Shown piece after piece: positions 8,039 to 16,089 of a stretch of 64,000 nucleotides of DNA (within the stretch, counting starts at the first letter, position 1; each line of letters opens with the position of its first letter). The stretch comes from Kiritimatiellota bacterium B12222 (GTDB taxonomy: Bacteria > Verrucomicrobiota > Kiritimatiellia > SS1-B-03-39 > UBA6053). The stretch covers positions 2,852,001 to 2,916,000 of the forward strand of contig CP120722.1 of assembly GCA_029719485.1 (NCBI GenBank), written 5' to 3'. Both the position numbers and the translations under genes were made by a program. The notes below the pieces were generated by a model that did no database searches, was not told the DNA's origin, and saw only the letters and a list, made by a program, of their open reading frames with translations.

Positions 8039-10198
8039 GTGTATCTGAAGACCAAAATATCTCTAAGTTTTATTCTGATGTCACTCCTGATGTTAAGTAT
8101 GGGGGTGGGATATTTTTTTACCTCGTTCTATGTGCATCATAAATTTACACAGGTCAATGACTCGAGTATCCCTGCAATTACTTCCCTAAATAAAATCCGT
8201 CTAGGACTTTGGAATTTATGGGAAATTCGGGATAACGAAGATGCCTTGATGAATGCCTTTCAAGCCCTTGAAAAGGAAACGTTAACTTACGTAGAGGCCT
8301 CCACAACGGAACACGCTCAATTCAGTATCGCCATGCGAAAAGAGCTCCTGGAGTTACAGGAAATATTTGATGCGGAAAACGAAAGCATCTACATCAAGAG
8401 TGCGGAACGTATCAATGATATTTTATCAGAAGCCCTAAGCTCTGAAACTGAGGTTTTAGACGGCCTTGGTGCGGACGCAAATAAAGTTACAGGCATCTCC
8501 AGCATCATGGGTTTCGTTGTGATTGTGATCGCTCTCATTGTAGGATTGGTCCCCGGATGGTGGTTAGCCCGTGTGATTAGCAAGGCATTGGCCAACACGC
8601 AAGAAGTGGCAGATTCTGTTGCCTCTGGAGATTTAACCCGTCGCTTACCAGAGGATGGCCATGATGAGATCTCGGAACTCGCCATTGCGTTTAATCGCAT
8701 GGTCGACAATATTCGGGAAGCAGATGAAGAAATCACCCGTGAAGTCGATGACCGCATACGCGCCGAACGAAAAGCACAAATTGCAGCCAAAGCCAAAAGT
8801 GATTTCTTGGCCCATATGAGTCATGAATTCAGAACCCCATTAAACGGAATTTTGGGATATTCGCAAATGTTATCGATGGATTCAGGACTGTCTCAGAAAA
8901 ATTTAGACGTCGTAAAGAGTCTACGTAAGAGCGGTGAAAGTTTGCTGGAATTAATTAATGATGTTTTAGATCTCACTAAAATTGAAGCCCAAAAAATGAG
9001 TGTACAAAAAACACGCTTTTATTTGGGAGATTTCATGGACTCGCTATTAGAAAGCTTCGCAGAGCAAGTCACCCAAAAGGGATTAAAGTTTGAAGTAGAT
9101 ATGGACAAAAATTTGCCGGAAGATATTTTATCCGACCAAATTCGTTTACGTCAAATTATTATAAATTTATTAGGAAACGCATTGAAATTTACCGACAAAG
9201 GATCTGTAGGTCTGTCGGTGAAACCTTTAGAAAATGGGATTCGTTTTTCCATTACAGATACAGGTGTAGGCATAGCAGAAGAGGACTTAACCTCCATTAT
9301 GCAGCCATTCCATCAAGTCGAAACCAATGGTCAAAAAAACCACGGTACGGGTTTAGGGTTGCCGATCTCGAATAGATTGTTGGAAATGATGAATTCGTCA
9401 TTACATATTGATAGTGAGTTAGGAAAGGGCACTACCTTTTGGTTCGATTTGCCTCAACCAGATATTAAGCACCGCAAATTGGTTTACTCTCCAACACACA
9501 TCAAAGGGTATAGAGGAAAAGCGCGCAAAGTTTTGATCGGAGAATCGGGATTAGAAACTGCGACCATGTTAATGCCTCTTTTACAGAAAGTAGGCTTTGA
9601 AATCCTTCATCTTCGCAATTCAAAAAGCTTATTGGAAAAATGTGATATTTTCCAACCCGATGTCGTGCTCATCGATCTATATTTTTCAGATTTAGATGGC
9701 ATTGAAGTCATGTCAAAACTTCAAACCCGCTATGAAGAAAACAAAATGCCCGTGGTTTTGTTGTTCTCAAATCATCGTTCGCCAAATGATAGAGAGCGGT
9801 CACTCCGCGCAGGTGCGAATGCATTCGTGGGGGTCCCCATTCGTTTTGCTGATTTATTAGAGATTTTGAGAGAAGAGCTGAGCTTGGTTTGGATTGAAGG
9901 GGACAGTCCCGTACAAAAGGATAATGCTCCCATTCAAAAAGTCACCATGTCAGAAATACCTCCCCCCATTGAATTACTAGAGGAATTACTTGAGCTTTCT
10001 CGTTCGGGGAATGTACGACAACTCAAAGTCCGGTTACAAGAAATTCAGGATGATGATCATCAAACCACATCTTTTTGCTCACGAATGCTTTCATTATGTG
10101 CCCATTACAGAGTAAATGCTATTTTAAAAGAATTGGAAACTTTAGTAGAAGAATCTCCTAAAGATACTGAAGAAACCAATGAAACGCCAAAGGGATAA
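8039..10198 (+). CDS. Membrane hybrid sensor histidine kinase (HAMP-HisKA-HATPase-REC)
   Basis: 719 aa, GTG start. TM1 is at about residues 10-30 and TM2 at about 158-180, enclosing a ~125-residue, mostly helical periplasmic sensor. A HAMP domain follows, then an H box (AHMSHEFRTPLNGILGYSQML) and an ATPase domain with N box NLLGNALKFTDKGS and G boxes DTGVGI and GTGLGL. The C-terminal receiver has the acceptor Asp in VVLIDLYF. It has GES where the acidic pair is expected and VP where the conserved Lys-Pro should be, so it may not be a normal phosphoacceptor. A short helical tail of the type found on other hybrid kinases ends the protein. It begins 40 nt after gspF. Confidence 0.9.
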   Translation: MYLKTKISLSFILMSLLMLSMGVGYFFTSFYVHHKFTQVNDSSIPAITSLNKIRLGLWNLWEIRDNEDALMNAFQALEKETLTYVEASTTEHAQFSIAMRKELLELQEIFDAENESIYIKSAERINDILSEALSSETEVLDGLGADANKVTGISSIMGFVVIVIALIVGLVPGWWLARVISKALANTQEVADSVASGDLTRRLPEDGHDEISELAIAFNRMVDNIREADEEITREVDDRIRAERKAQIAAKAKSDFLAHMSHEFRTPLNGILGYSQMLSMDSGLSQKNLDVVKSLRKSGESLLELINDVLDLTKIEAQKMSVQKTRFYLGDFMDSLLESFAEQVTQKGLKFEVDMDKNLPEDILSDQIRLRQIIINLLGNALKFTDKGSVGLSVKPLENGIRFSITDTGVGIAEEDLTSIMQPFHQVETNGQKNHGTGLGLPISNRLLEMMNSSLHIDSELGKGTTFWFDLPQPDIKHRKLVYSPTHIKGYRGKARKVLIGESGLETATMLMPLLQKVGFEILHLRNSKSLLEKCDIFQPDVVLIDLYFSDLDGIEVMSKLQTRYEENKMPVVLLFSNHRSPNDRERSLRAGANAFVGVPIRFADLLEILREELSLVWIEGDSPVQKDNAPIQKVTMSEIPPPIELLEELLELSRSGNVRQLKVRLQEIQDDDHQTTSFCSRMLSLCAHYRVNAILKELETLVEESPKDTEETNETPKG

Positions 10199-10202
10199 AG
10201 TT

Positions 10203-11297
10203 ATGGAATCACAAGCACGTATTTTATTGGTGGATGACAACCCTACCAACATTGATGTTCTCTACAACTTTCTTGCAGATGTAGGCTATGAAGTCTTGGT
10301 TGCTGAAGACGGTATCTCTGCACTAGAACGGGTATCTTTTGTTAAGCCGGATTTAATTTTATTAGATGTCATGATGCCTCATGTCGATGGATTTGAAGTG
10401 TGCAGAAAACTTCAAGAAGATGAAGAAACACGCAACATCCCTGTTATTTTCATTACAGCCTTGGGTTCTGTGGAAGACAAAATTACCGGCTTCCAATCTG
10501 GGGGGGTAGACTATGTAACCAAACCCTTTCAAAATGATGAGATCTTAGCTCGCATTCGCAATCACCTTGAACTGCGAAGTACCCGGAAAAGTTTAGAAAT
10601 TCAAAATGAACAATTGCGCTCTCAAAATGAGTCCTTGGATGCGTATGCCCGAACGGTAGCCCATGATTTAAAAAATCCTTTAAATCTCATCATAAATTTC
10701 TCGAAATTCATTCAGGATGAAGGAATGCTCACAGGTGTTCCTAAAGAGGATCTCGAACGCATCATTGATAGTGCTGAGCACATGAATCATATCATTCAGG
10801 ATCTGTTATTACTGGCCCAAGTACGCCGTGAAGACGTTGAGTTGGTCAAAGTAAATATGGATCTGGTGGTTCAACTATCCGTGGACCGGATGATGGGTGA
10901 GGTAAACAAACAAAATGTTATTTTAGAACAACCCGACAGTTGGCCGGATGCCGTGGGCGTGAGCTCATGGGTACAAGCCGTATGGGTGAATTATATTTCG
11001 AATGCGATCAAATATGGTGGAGAACCTAAAAAGGTGAAACTCAGTTGGAATGAGATTCCAGACAATCCTGATTATTACCGCTTCAATGTAGAAGACAATG
11101 GCATGGGAATTCCAGAAGATCAGCGACTCAAAATTTTTGATGAATTTACCCGTGTCGGCGGAGAAAAATCAGAAGGACATGGCATTGGACTCTCTATCGT
11201 GCGACGGATTATCCGTCGCTTGGGTGGAGATGTAGAGGTGGAATCCTTAGACCACGGACAGGGCAGTCGATTCTCGTTTACCCTTAGGAAGCATTAA
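10203..11297 (+). CDS. Response regulator-histidine kinase fusion (REC-HisKA-HATPase)
   Basis: 364 aa soluble protein. The N-terminal receiver is canonical: LLVDDNP acidic pair, LLDVMMP acceptor, ITA threonine region and TKPF lysine. A coiled-coil linker leads to an H box (TVAHDLKNPLNLIINF) and an ATPase domain (VNYISNAIKYGG, EDNGMGIP, GHGIGLSI). ATG 10203 is preceded by AAAGGGA; the open frame reaches back to 10179, overlapping the kinase before it. The position right after a membrane hybrid kinase suggests a phosphorelay partner. The output is another kinase domain, so it may integrate or reverse the signal. Its 3' end overlaps the convergent receiver gene by 4 bp. Confidence 0.88.
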   Translation: MESQARILLVDDNPTNIDVLYNFLADVGYEVLVAEDGISALERVSFVKPDLILLDVMMPHVDGFEVCRKLQEDEETRNIPVIFITALGSVEDKITGFQSGGVDYVTKPFQNDEILARIRNHLELRSTRKSLEIQNEQLRSQNESLDAYARTVAHDLKNPLNLIINFSKFIQDEGMLTGVPKEDLERIIDSAEHMNHIIQDLLLLAQVRREDVELVKVNMDLVVQLSVDRMMGEVNKQNVILEQPDSWPDAVGVSSWVQAVWVNYISNAIKYGGEPKKVKLSWNEIPDNPDYYRFNVEDNGMGIPEDQRLKIFDEFTRVGGEKSEGHGIGLSIVRRIIRRLGGDVEVESLDHGQGSRFSFTLRKH

Positions 11298-11671
11298 ACA
11301 GTTTCTGGAAAAACTTCCTGAAGCAACTCTGATACAGAGGCAGGAGTAAAGGGTTTTTTTAAATAATAGCTGCGGCTTACGCCCCCCCTACATGCAGGCG
11401 GATTAGATCCCGTAAAATAGATAATGGGAATATCCGGTTTGATTTCACGGAACTTCTCGGCCCATTCTTCACCAGTGCCGTCAGGCAAATTTAAATCTAA
11501 CAAAACCCCATCCACCTGCTCAGGATTTGATTCGTATTGACTTAAAGCTTCGTTCCCATTAGCCGCTTCCATCGTTTCATAATGGTTACGCTTTAATAAG
11601 CGCTGGCTCAACTTCCGAATGGGAGCTTCATCATCAACAATTAGAATTGTGCGGTTAAGGTTCATGACCAT
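11294..11671 (-). CDS. Stand-alone receiver (CheY-like response regulator)
   Basis: 125 aa (123 if the second ATG at 11665 is used). It is a single receiver domain with all key residues: ILIVDDEAP, acceptor Asp in VLLDLNLPDG, Thr in IYFTGS and Lys-Pro in LKKPF. There is no output domain, so it acts by protein contact or as a phosphate relay or sink. It is convergent with the REC-kinase gene. It lies downstream of the degenerate kinase gene, separated by an intergenic palindrome at 11722-11741. Confidence 0.9.
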   Translation of the reverse strand: MVMNLNRTILIVDDEAPIRKLSQRLLKRNHYETMEAANGNEALSQYESNPEQVDGVLLDLNLPDGTGEEWAEKFREIKPDIPIIYFTGSNPPACRGGVSRSYYLKKPFTPASVSELLQEVFPETV

Positions 11672-11721
11672 GAATTAGCATTCTTTATTCCAAAATCTTT
11701 CTTATCACACATTACGCTATC

Positions 11722-11741
11722 ATTATCCTTATAAGGATAAT
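11722..11741. promoter_or_regulatory. Perfect 20-bp palindrome between two signalling genes
   Basis: ATTATCCTTATAAGGATAAT is its own reverse complement and is followed on the plus strand by an A run. It sits 50 nt upstream of the receiver gene start (11671) and 47 nt beyond the stop of the gene at 11789-12709. It could be an operator. As a minus-strand terminator it is unlikely, because the T run precedes the hairpin there instead of following it. Confidence 0.5.
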
Positions 11742-11788
11742 AAAAAACATTTCTGATACTCCATCATCAGGAAAAAGAATTCTTATTC

Positions 11789-12709
11789 TTAAATTTGAGT
11801 GCGAAGAATAAAACTTAAACTCGAATGCGACGCACGAAACCTTAGGCCCAAGGATGCTTGTAGGGATTTGAGTGCACAAAGCGAAGATTCAAGATCCAGG
11901 GCCTGAGATGAATCAAGCGCCTCACACACAAATTTACATTCAATGGATCCATCCGCTTTAGACCTCATGCTAAAAAGAAGTGGCGATTCGGTAGGTTTAA
12001 AAATCCAACAAATTTTTAAACAGAGGCAGGTAATCAGTGGGGCATCTCCCACGCATTCAAGGGAAGGATCTTCTACAGAATTTTCGATACGAAAAGGGTA
12101 GGGATATATTTTTTTTGCAAAATGACCAAATTCAGTCAGCCACGCGGTTAAGGAAAATTTTCCAGGACCAGCCAGACAATCAGGGATCAACCCCTCTAAC
12201 AAATGAATCAATCCAGTAGATTTTTCCGTTGCATGAATTAAATCGGAAAAAACCTCCGCCTCATCGGGATAATCCAGCTGCAAGAGCGGGAGTTGGCCGC
12301 GTAGGATAGTAAAATGGTTGTTCAGATCATGAGCCACTTCTTTGACCAAGCGTCCAATAAATTCATGATAGTGCGGGTCAGCACCCTGAGTATGTTCTTG
12401 ATTTGCACGTTGTTTCAAGTGACGCAACCCTGTGACCAATGCTTGGGCATGAAGCGGTTTATGCACTTGAGGATAAACCGTATCCGCATCCCCCAAACAA
12501 ATCAAAGGGTAGCTCACATGATCAGGTGGGTCAAAGCGATCTAAATCAAGAAAGACCGCTTCAACCCCCTGAAGGGATTTCTGGTAAGAATCCAGTTCTT
12601 CAAAAGAATGCGCTTGTAAAATATTGGCAGGACCTTCTTCCCCCGCCAAACAAGCTTCTAGGTCAGACAATAAGGTCTGATCATCTGACAAGAAGAGATA
12701 CAAAGGCAT
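11789..12709 (-). CDS. Degenerate REC-histidine kinase-like protein
   Basis: 306 aa. Residues about 1-100 resemble a receiver: LFLSDDQTLL, AVFLDLDRF with a candidate acceptor Asp, and a VHKPL lysine. Residues about 115-175 carry an H-box-like helix, LVKEVAHDLNNHFTILRGQL, in the style of HDLNN dimerisation domains. The C-terminal ~120 residues sit where the ATPase domain should be, but I see no N box and no DxGxG or GxGLGL motif. The protein may be a phosphotransfer or scaffold partner of the neighbouring kinases, or a decaying gene; the intact reading frame argues for function. Confidence 0.65.
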   Translation of the reverse strand: MPLYLFLSDDQTLLSDLEACLAGEEGPANILQAHSFEELDSYQKSLQGVEAVFLDLDRFDPPDHVSYPLICLGDADTVYPQVHKPLHAQALVTGLRHLKQRANQEHTQGADPHYHEFIGRLVKEVAHDLNNHFTILRGQLPLLQLDYPDEAEVFSDLIHATEKSTGLIHLLEGLIPDCLAGPGKFSLTAWLTEFGHFAKKIYPYPFRIENSVEDPSLECVGDAPLITCLCLKICWIFKPTESPLLFSMRSKADGSIECKFVCEALDSSQALDLESSLCALKSLQASLGLRFRASHSSLSFILRTQI

Positions 12710-12730
12710 CTGATACAGAAGAAAGAGGAC

Positions 12731-13231
12731 TTATTTGAGAAGGTTCAATACCGCTTCATATGCAGGTTCTTGTGCAATTTCAGGAACTTGCTCCGTGTAA
12801 ATAACCTTGCCAGTAGGATCCACAACTACAATTGCACGACTGAGCAGTCCCTTTAAAGGACCATCCGTAATTGTAACTCCATAGCTTTCGCCAAAACCAG
12901 CATTCCGGAAAGCAGACAAACTTATGACATTTTCCAAACCTTCACTGCTACAAAAACGACCTTGCGCAAAAGGCAGATCCATAGATACATTTGCGACCAC
13001 CACGTCTTCAACTTTTGAGAGCATCTCGTTGAAATGACGAGCAGAAGCCTGACAAACGGAGGTATCTAAACTAGGTACGATATTTAATACCAAGGTTTTC
13101 CCTTGAAAGCTCTCAAGAGCAACATCTTCGAGTTCACCAGAACATAAAGTGAAACTTGGAGCGGCACTTCCGGAGCTGGGGAGTTCGCCAATGGTGTGAA
13201 TAGGGGAGTTTTTAAATGTGATTTGAGCCAT
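12731..13231 (-). CDS. tpx: Thiol peroxidase Tpx
   Basis: 166 aa, the normal Tpx length. This peroxiredoxin reduces hydrogen and alkyl peroxides using thioredoxin. The peroxidatic cysteine is in SLDTSVCQASARHFN and the resolving cysteine is in RFCSSEGLENV, the usual atypical 2-Cys arrangement. The start ATG is preceded by AGGAAA. The gene stands alone and looks monocistronic. Confidence 0.95.
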   Translation of the reverse strand: MAQITFKNSPIHTIGELPSSGSAAPSFTLCSGELEDVALESFQGKTLVLNIVPSLDTSVCQASARHFNEMLSKVEDVVVANVSMDLPFAQGRFCSSEGLENVISLSAFRNAGFGESYGVTITDGPLKGLLSRAIVVVDPTGKVIYTEQVPEIAQEPAYEAVLNLLK

Positions 13232-13257
13232 AATTATTTCCTGATTAAAGTGAACAA

Positions 13258-13287
13258 TGAATATGCCAGTAATTTTATAAATTGCAA
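13258..13287 (-). promoter_or_regulatory. Possible tpx promoter
   Basis: On the minus strand TTGCAA (13282-13287) and TATTCA (13258-13263) have an 18-nt spacer and lie 27 nt upstream of the tpx ATG. No obvious OxyR-type site was recognised. Confidence 0.4.
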
Positions 13288-13371
13288 ACGCGCACTTCAG
13301 CTTTGACCTTTTTTCATTTTATGTTTAAAAATGCCCCTAGATATCTCATATAGACAAACCTAAAGACTGCT

Positions 13372-14094
13372 ATGAAAAAAACCACTGCCATTTTACTCCT
13401 CCTCACCCTCACCAACACCCTTTTTGCAATGGGTAAAAAGCCACCAGAAGGAGTTTCTATTTTACTGATGCCTGCGCAACCTGCGCTGATTCAGTTAGGC
13501 ATGGACATGGCACAACAAAATCATGCGCTACTGATGAGTTATGAAGAGGGTACTCCTGTAGATCAACTGTTTTTACACATCTGGGATGGCAACAAATGGT
13601 TACCTGTTCCACAAAGTAAATATGAAGATGGAAGTTTTCTTAAAAACCCAGCCTCAAGAGTATTAATTGTAGGCGCAGAAAACAACCTGACGGCCACTTT
13701 AATTGAAGATGCAATGATGTGGAGCCCTGAAGCTCTTCATCTGCAAAACACAAATGTTACGGACTTAATTAATCAAATGGGTCGCCTCTACAATTTCAAT
13801 AAAGCTGATTGGGAATGGATCTCCACACGCTATGATTTGCAGCTTGAAGATTTATCTGCAGGACAAATTCAATCCAGTTGGTATGACAATACCAAGGCCA
13901 GTGATTTACCCCCATCTGAAAAACCCTGGAAAAAGAAACAAATGGCGCCCGCGGAACTACCTCCCAAAACCAGCCTTTCCCCCGTAGAAACCGTAATCAT
14001 TTCTGAGGGTGTGGTCCTCGAGGGTGAAGAGGTACAACGCCCCACATCTTCTGCACCACAGGCCATTGAAGAAGTTAATTTGGGACAAGAATAA
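13372..14094 (+). CDS. Exported protein of unknown function
   Basis: 240 aa. A clear Sec signal peptide (MKKTTAILLLLTLTNTLFA) is followed by a ~160-residue folded region containing VDQLFLHIWDGNKWLPVPQ and SRVLIVGAENNLTATLIED. The C-terminal ~70 residues are low complexity, rich in Pro, Lys and Glu. I do not recognise the family. The central region reads like an exported nucleotide-binding-like alpha/beta fold, but that is a guess. The gene abuts the next small lipoprotein-like gene, so the two may be one operon. Confidence 0.7.
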   Translation: MKKTTAILLLLTLTNTLFAMGKKPPEGVSILLMPAQPALIQLGMDMAQQNHALLMSYEEGTPVDQLFLHIWDGNKWLPVPQSKYEDGSFLKNPASRVLIVGAENNLTATLIEDAMMWSPEALHLQNTNVTDLINQMGRLYNFNKADWEWISTRYDLQLEDLSAGQIQSSWYDNTKASDLPPSEKPWKKKQMAPAELPPKTSLSPVETVIISEGVVLEGEEVQRPTSSAPQAIEEVNLGQE

Positions 14095-14115
14095 ATGAAG
14101 GGTGGGGTAGATCAT

Positions 14116-14463
14116 ATGAAACGAAGTATCACGATCATCAGCATTCTTTTTTGCGCAGGATTTATTGGCTGCGTGCGGGTCGATGCAAAAAAACAAGCTC
14201 CTGAAGCCGTACAAATGGTAATTACCCGGGATAATTCCGGCGTTAATATGCAGTTTAAAAGCGAAAAGGGGATGAATTATAGCGTTTATTATCGCAATCC
14301 CAATATTCCAAACAGCAAATGGAGCCTGCTTCCCATTGCAACTAACCTTACCGGTACAGGCGAACTTATACTGATTAAAGACGAATCCAGAGATGCCTTT
14401 TACCGGAGATATCGTTTACATACCATCGTACCCGGCGCTCCATTCACTCCTGAACAGTATTAA
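14116..14463 (+). CDS. Small exported protein, possible lipoprotein
   Basis: 115 aa from ATG 14116; the frame is open from 14095, but ATG 14116 directly precedes MKRSITIISILFCAGFIGC, a signal sequence ending in a lipobox-like FIGC. The mature part (QFKSEKGMNYSVYYRNPN, SKWSLLPIATNLTGTGELIL, FYRRYRL) has the pattern of short beta-domains in secreted verrucomicrobial proteins, where a 'position' string is followed by TGTG and a final RFYR-like end. The function is unknown. It ends in a 4-bp overlap with the convergent kinase. Confidence 0.65.
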   Translation: MKRSITIISILFCAGFIGCVRVDAKKQAPEAVQMVITRDNSGVNMQFKSEKGMNYSVYYRNPNIPNSKWSLLPIATNLTGTGELILIKDESRDAFYRRYRLHTIVPGAPFTPEQY

Positions 14464-15536
14464 ATCTTTTCGTCTGGCACATCATCGTCAACGATCAAAT
14501 TGCGCAAGCCATGAATCCAGCTCTTTTGCTGGTCGCTATGCACGTTATCTCCCGACTTGAGGCGCTTACAGCTACCGAGTTTATAGCAATTCTCCTGTAA
14601 ATCCTCAAAGCAGGCCAAGGCTTGATCAAAACTCCAGAAACGATCATCTGGATTTTTACGCATCAGTTTAAAAATCAATTCGGACATTTCTTTGGAGATA
14701 GATGCGTTGGCCTTATGTAATTTAGGAATAGACGATTTCAATGATTTGGAAATCACCTCTTCACCCGTTTTCCCTTCGTAGGGCGCATACCCCGCCATCG
14801 CATGAAAGAGCGTCGCACCGAGCGAATACAAATCTGAACGAAAATCTTCGCGGAGCTGCTCCGATTTTTCGGGCGCGATGTAGTAGGGGGTTCCCCAACG
14901 TTCCACCTCTTGATCATAATCAAGATAGCGTGCCAATCCAAAATCAGTGATCTTGGCATGCTGTTTAGATGTGATTAAAATATTTGCAGGTTTAATGTCT
15001 CCATGAATCAAATGAAGCTGATAGGCCGCTCGTAGCCCCTTAATCACATCTATAGCGATTTGAGTCGCTAGTGCCTCAGAGATCAGCCCTTGCGCCATGA
15101 GATCGTACAAACTTGCATAGTTCGCAAGCTCCATCACGATATAAGGACGCCCTAGAATTTTCCCCATGGTGTAAATCTGAATCACATTTGCATGGGTAAT
15201 CCCCGCGGCGATTTTCCCCTCCTGCTCCAAAAGAGCCCACATTTTGGGACTGGTGCTTAAATTTTCGCGCAAAATTTTAATCGCGACTTCCCGGTGAAGG
15301 AGAGGATCATTTGCAAGATAGACTCTTCCCATTGCGCCTCGACCTAAAAAGCCACAAATTTCATAGATACCCAACTTTGCGGGGACAACTGTTTCTTGAT
15401 TACACTGAGGACAAAAGAAATGATCCAAGGGCTTAAAACTAGAAATATCAATTAAAGAAGCGCATTGAGAACAACTCAAGTTTTTGGGCCGATACCCAAG
15501 ATGTTTTGATTGAAGATCCTTTTCCATAAGTAACAT
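14460..15536 (-). CDS. Zinc-ribbon Ser/Thr protein kinase
   Basis: 358 aa. The N-terminal zinc ribbon (about 19-45; CSQCAS and CPQCNQ) is followed by a complete Hanks kinase: glycine loop GRGAMGRVYLA, VAIKIL lysine, HGDIKPANIL catalytic loop, DFGLARYL and APEK. There is no transmembrane helix, so it should be cytosolic. The architecture matches the kinase at 654-1829 (ribbon, PAKLGIYEI versus PGKFGQFLL, then kinase), which points to duplication. It is divergent from a small zinc-ribbon coiled-coil gene, a possible partner or substrate. Confidence 0.9.
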   Translation of the reverse strand: MLLMEKDLQSKHLGYRPKNLSCSQCASLIDISSFKPLDHFFCPQCNQETVVPAKLGIYEICGFLGRGAMGRVYLANDPLLHREVAIKILRENLSTSPKMWALLEQEGKIAAGITHANVIQIYTMGKILGRPYIVMELANYASLYDLMAQGLISEALATQIAIDVIKGLRAAYQLHLIHGDIKPANILITSKQHAKITDFGLARYLDYDQEVERWGTPYYIAPEKSEQLREDFRSDLYSLGATLFHAMAGYAPYEGKTGEEVISKSLKSSIPKLHKANASISKEMSELIFKLMRKNPDDRFWSFDQALACFEDLQENCYKLGSCKRLKSGDNVHSDQQKSWIHGLRNLIVDDDVPDEKI

Positions 15537-15587
15537 TTAGCGTGAACACTTTAAATGTATCATAAATCTTACAGAAAGTTGAAGGTT

Positions 15588-15604
15588 AAACCGTTAATCG
15601 GTTT
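15588..15604. repeat. Short perfect inverted repeat next to a promoter
   Basis: AAACCG-TTAAT-CGGTTT, 6-bp arms with a 5-nt loop, in the divergent region between the kinase gene and the zinc-ribbon gene. It lies 5 nt upstream of the -35 box at 15610 and could be an activator or repressor site. Confidence 0.4.
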
Positions 15605-15609
15605 TGTTT

Positions 15610-15638
15610 TTTACAAGTATTGAATATCTGTGTATATT
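15610..15638 (+). promoter_or_regulatory. Sigma-70-type promoter of the zinc-ribbon coiled-coil gene
   Basis: TTTACA (15610-15615), a 17-nt spacer and TATATT (15633-15638) place the transcription start at about 15645, 28 nt before the ATG. An AGGAGA ribosome site lies just upstream of the start codon. Confidence 0.6.
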
Positions 15639-15672
15639 CTAAAAATCAGAGTAACCAATCAGGAGAGACATC

Positions 15673-16089
15673 ATGAATAAGCCGGCCAATGAATCCAATG
15701 AATTCACTGAAGATGATATAATTTTCGAATGCCCTTTTTGCTCCAAAAGCATGGCGATAGACAAAAGAGGGATGGGCGTGACCATTAACTGTCCTGAATG
15801 CAACGGCATGGTCCGTGTTCCAACGGTTTCCGAAGAGAGCTCTGAAACAAACCCTCACTCTGTCAATATGCCCGTCGAAGGTCTGGCGGATGCCTTAGAC
15901 GAAAGCAGAGAAGAAATTGATGAGCTCAAATTGAAAATCGCGAATCTACAGGACTTACGCAAAAAACTTGAACAGCAAAGCTCTGAACAAGAAGAAAAAC
16001 TAACCTCGTTGCGCCGCGAATTCAGCAATATTCAATCTGCGTTAGACCAAGTCTCCATGCTCATGGTTGACGAGAGTGCCAACCCATAA
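15673..16089 (+). CDS. Small zinc-ribbon coiled-coil protein
   Basis: 138 aa. Residues about 16-46 carry two CxxC pairs (CPFCSK and CPECNG) ending in MVRVP, close to the ribbon of the neighbouring kinases. Residues about 70-130 form an uninterrupted heptad-rich helix (DELKLKIANLQDLRKKLEQQ), likely a coiled coil. There is no signal or membrane segment. The function is unknown. The shared ribbon and divergent position suggest a link to the kinase at 14460-15536. A strong AGGAGA site fixes the start. Confidence 0.75.
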   Translation: MNKPANESNEFTEDDIIFECPFCSKSMAIDKRGMGVTINCPECNGMVRVPTVSEESSETNPHSVNMPVEGLADALDESREEIDELKLKIANLQDLRKKLEQQSSEQEEKLTSLRREFSNIQSALDQVSMLMVDESANP

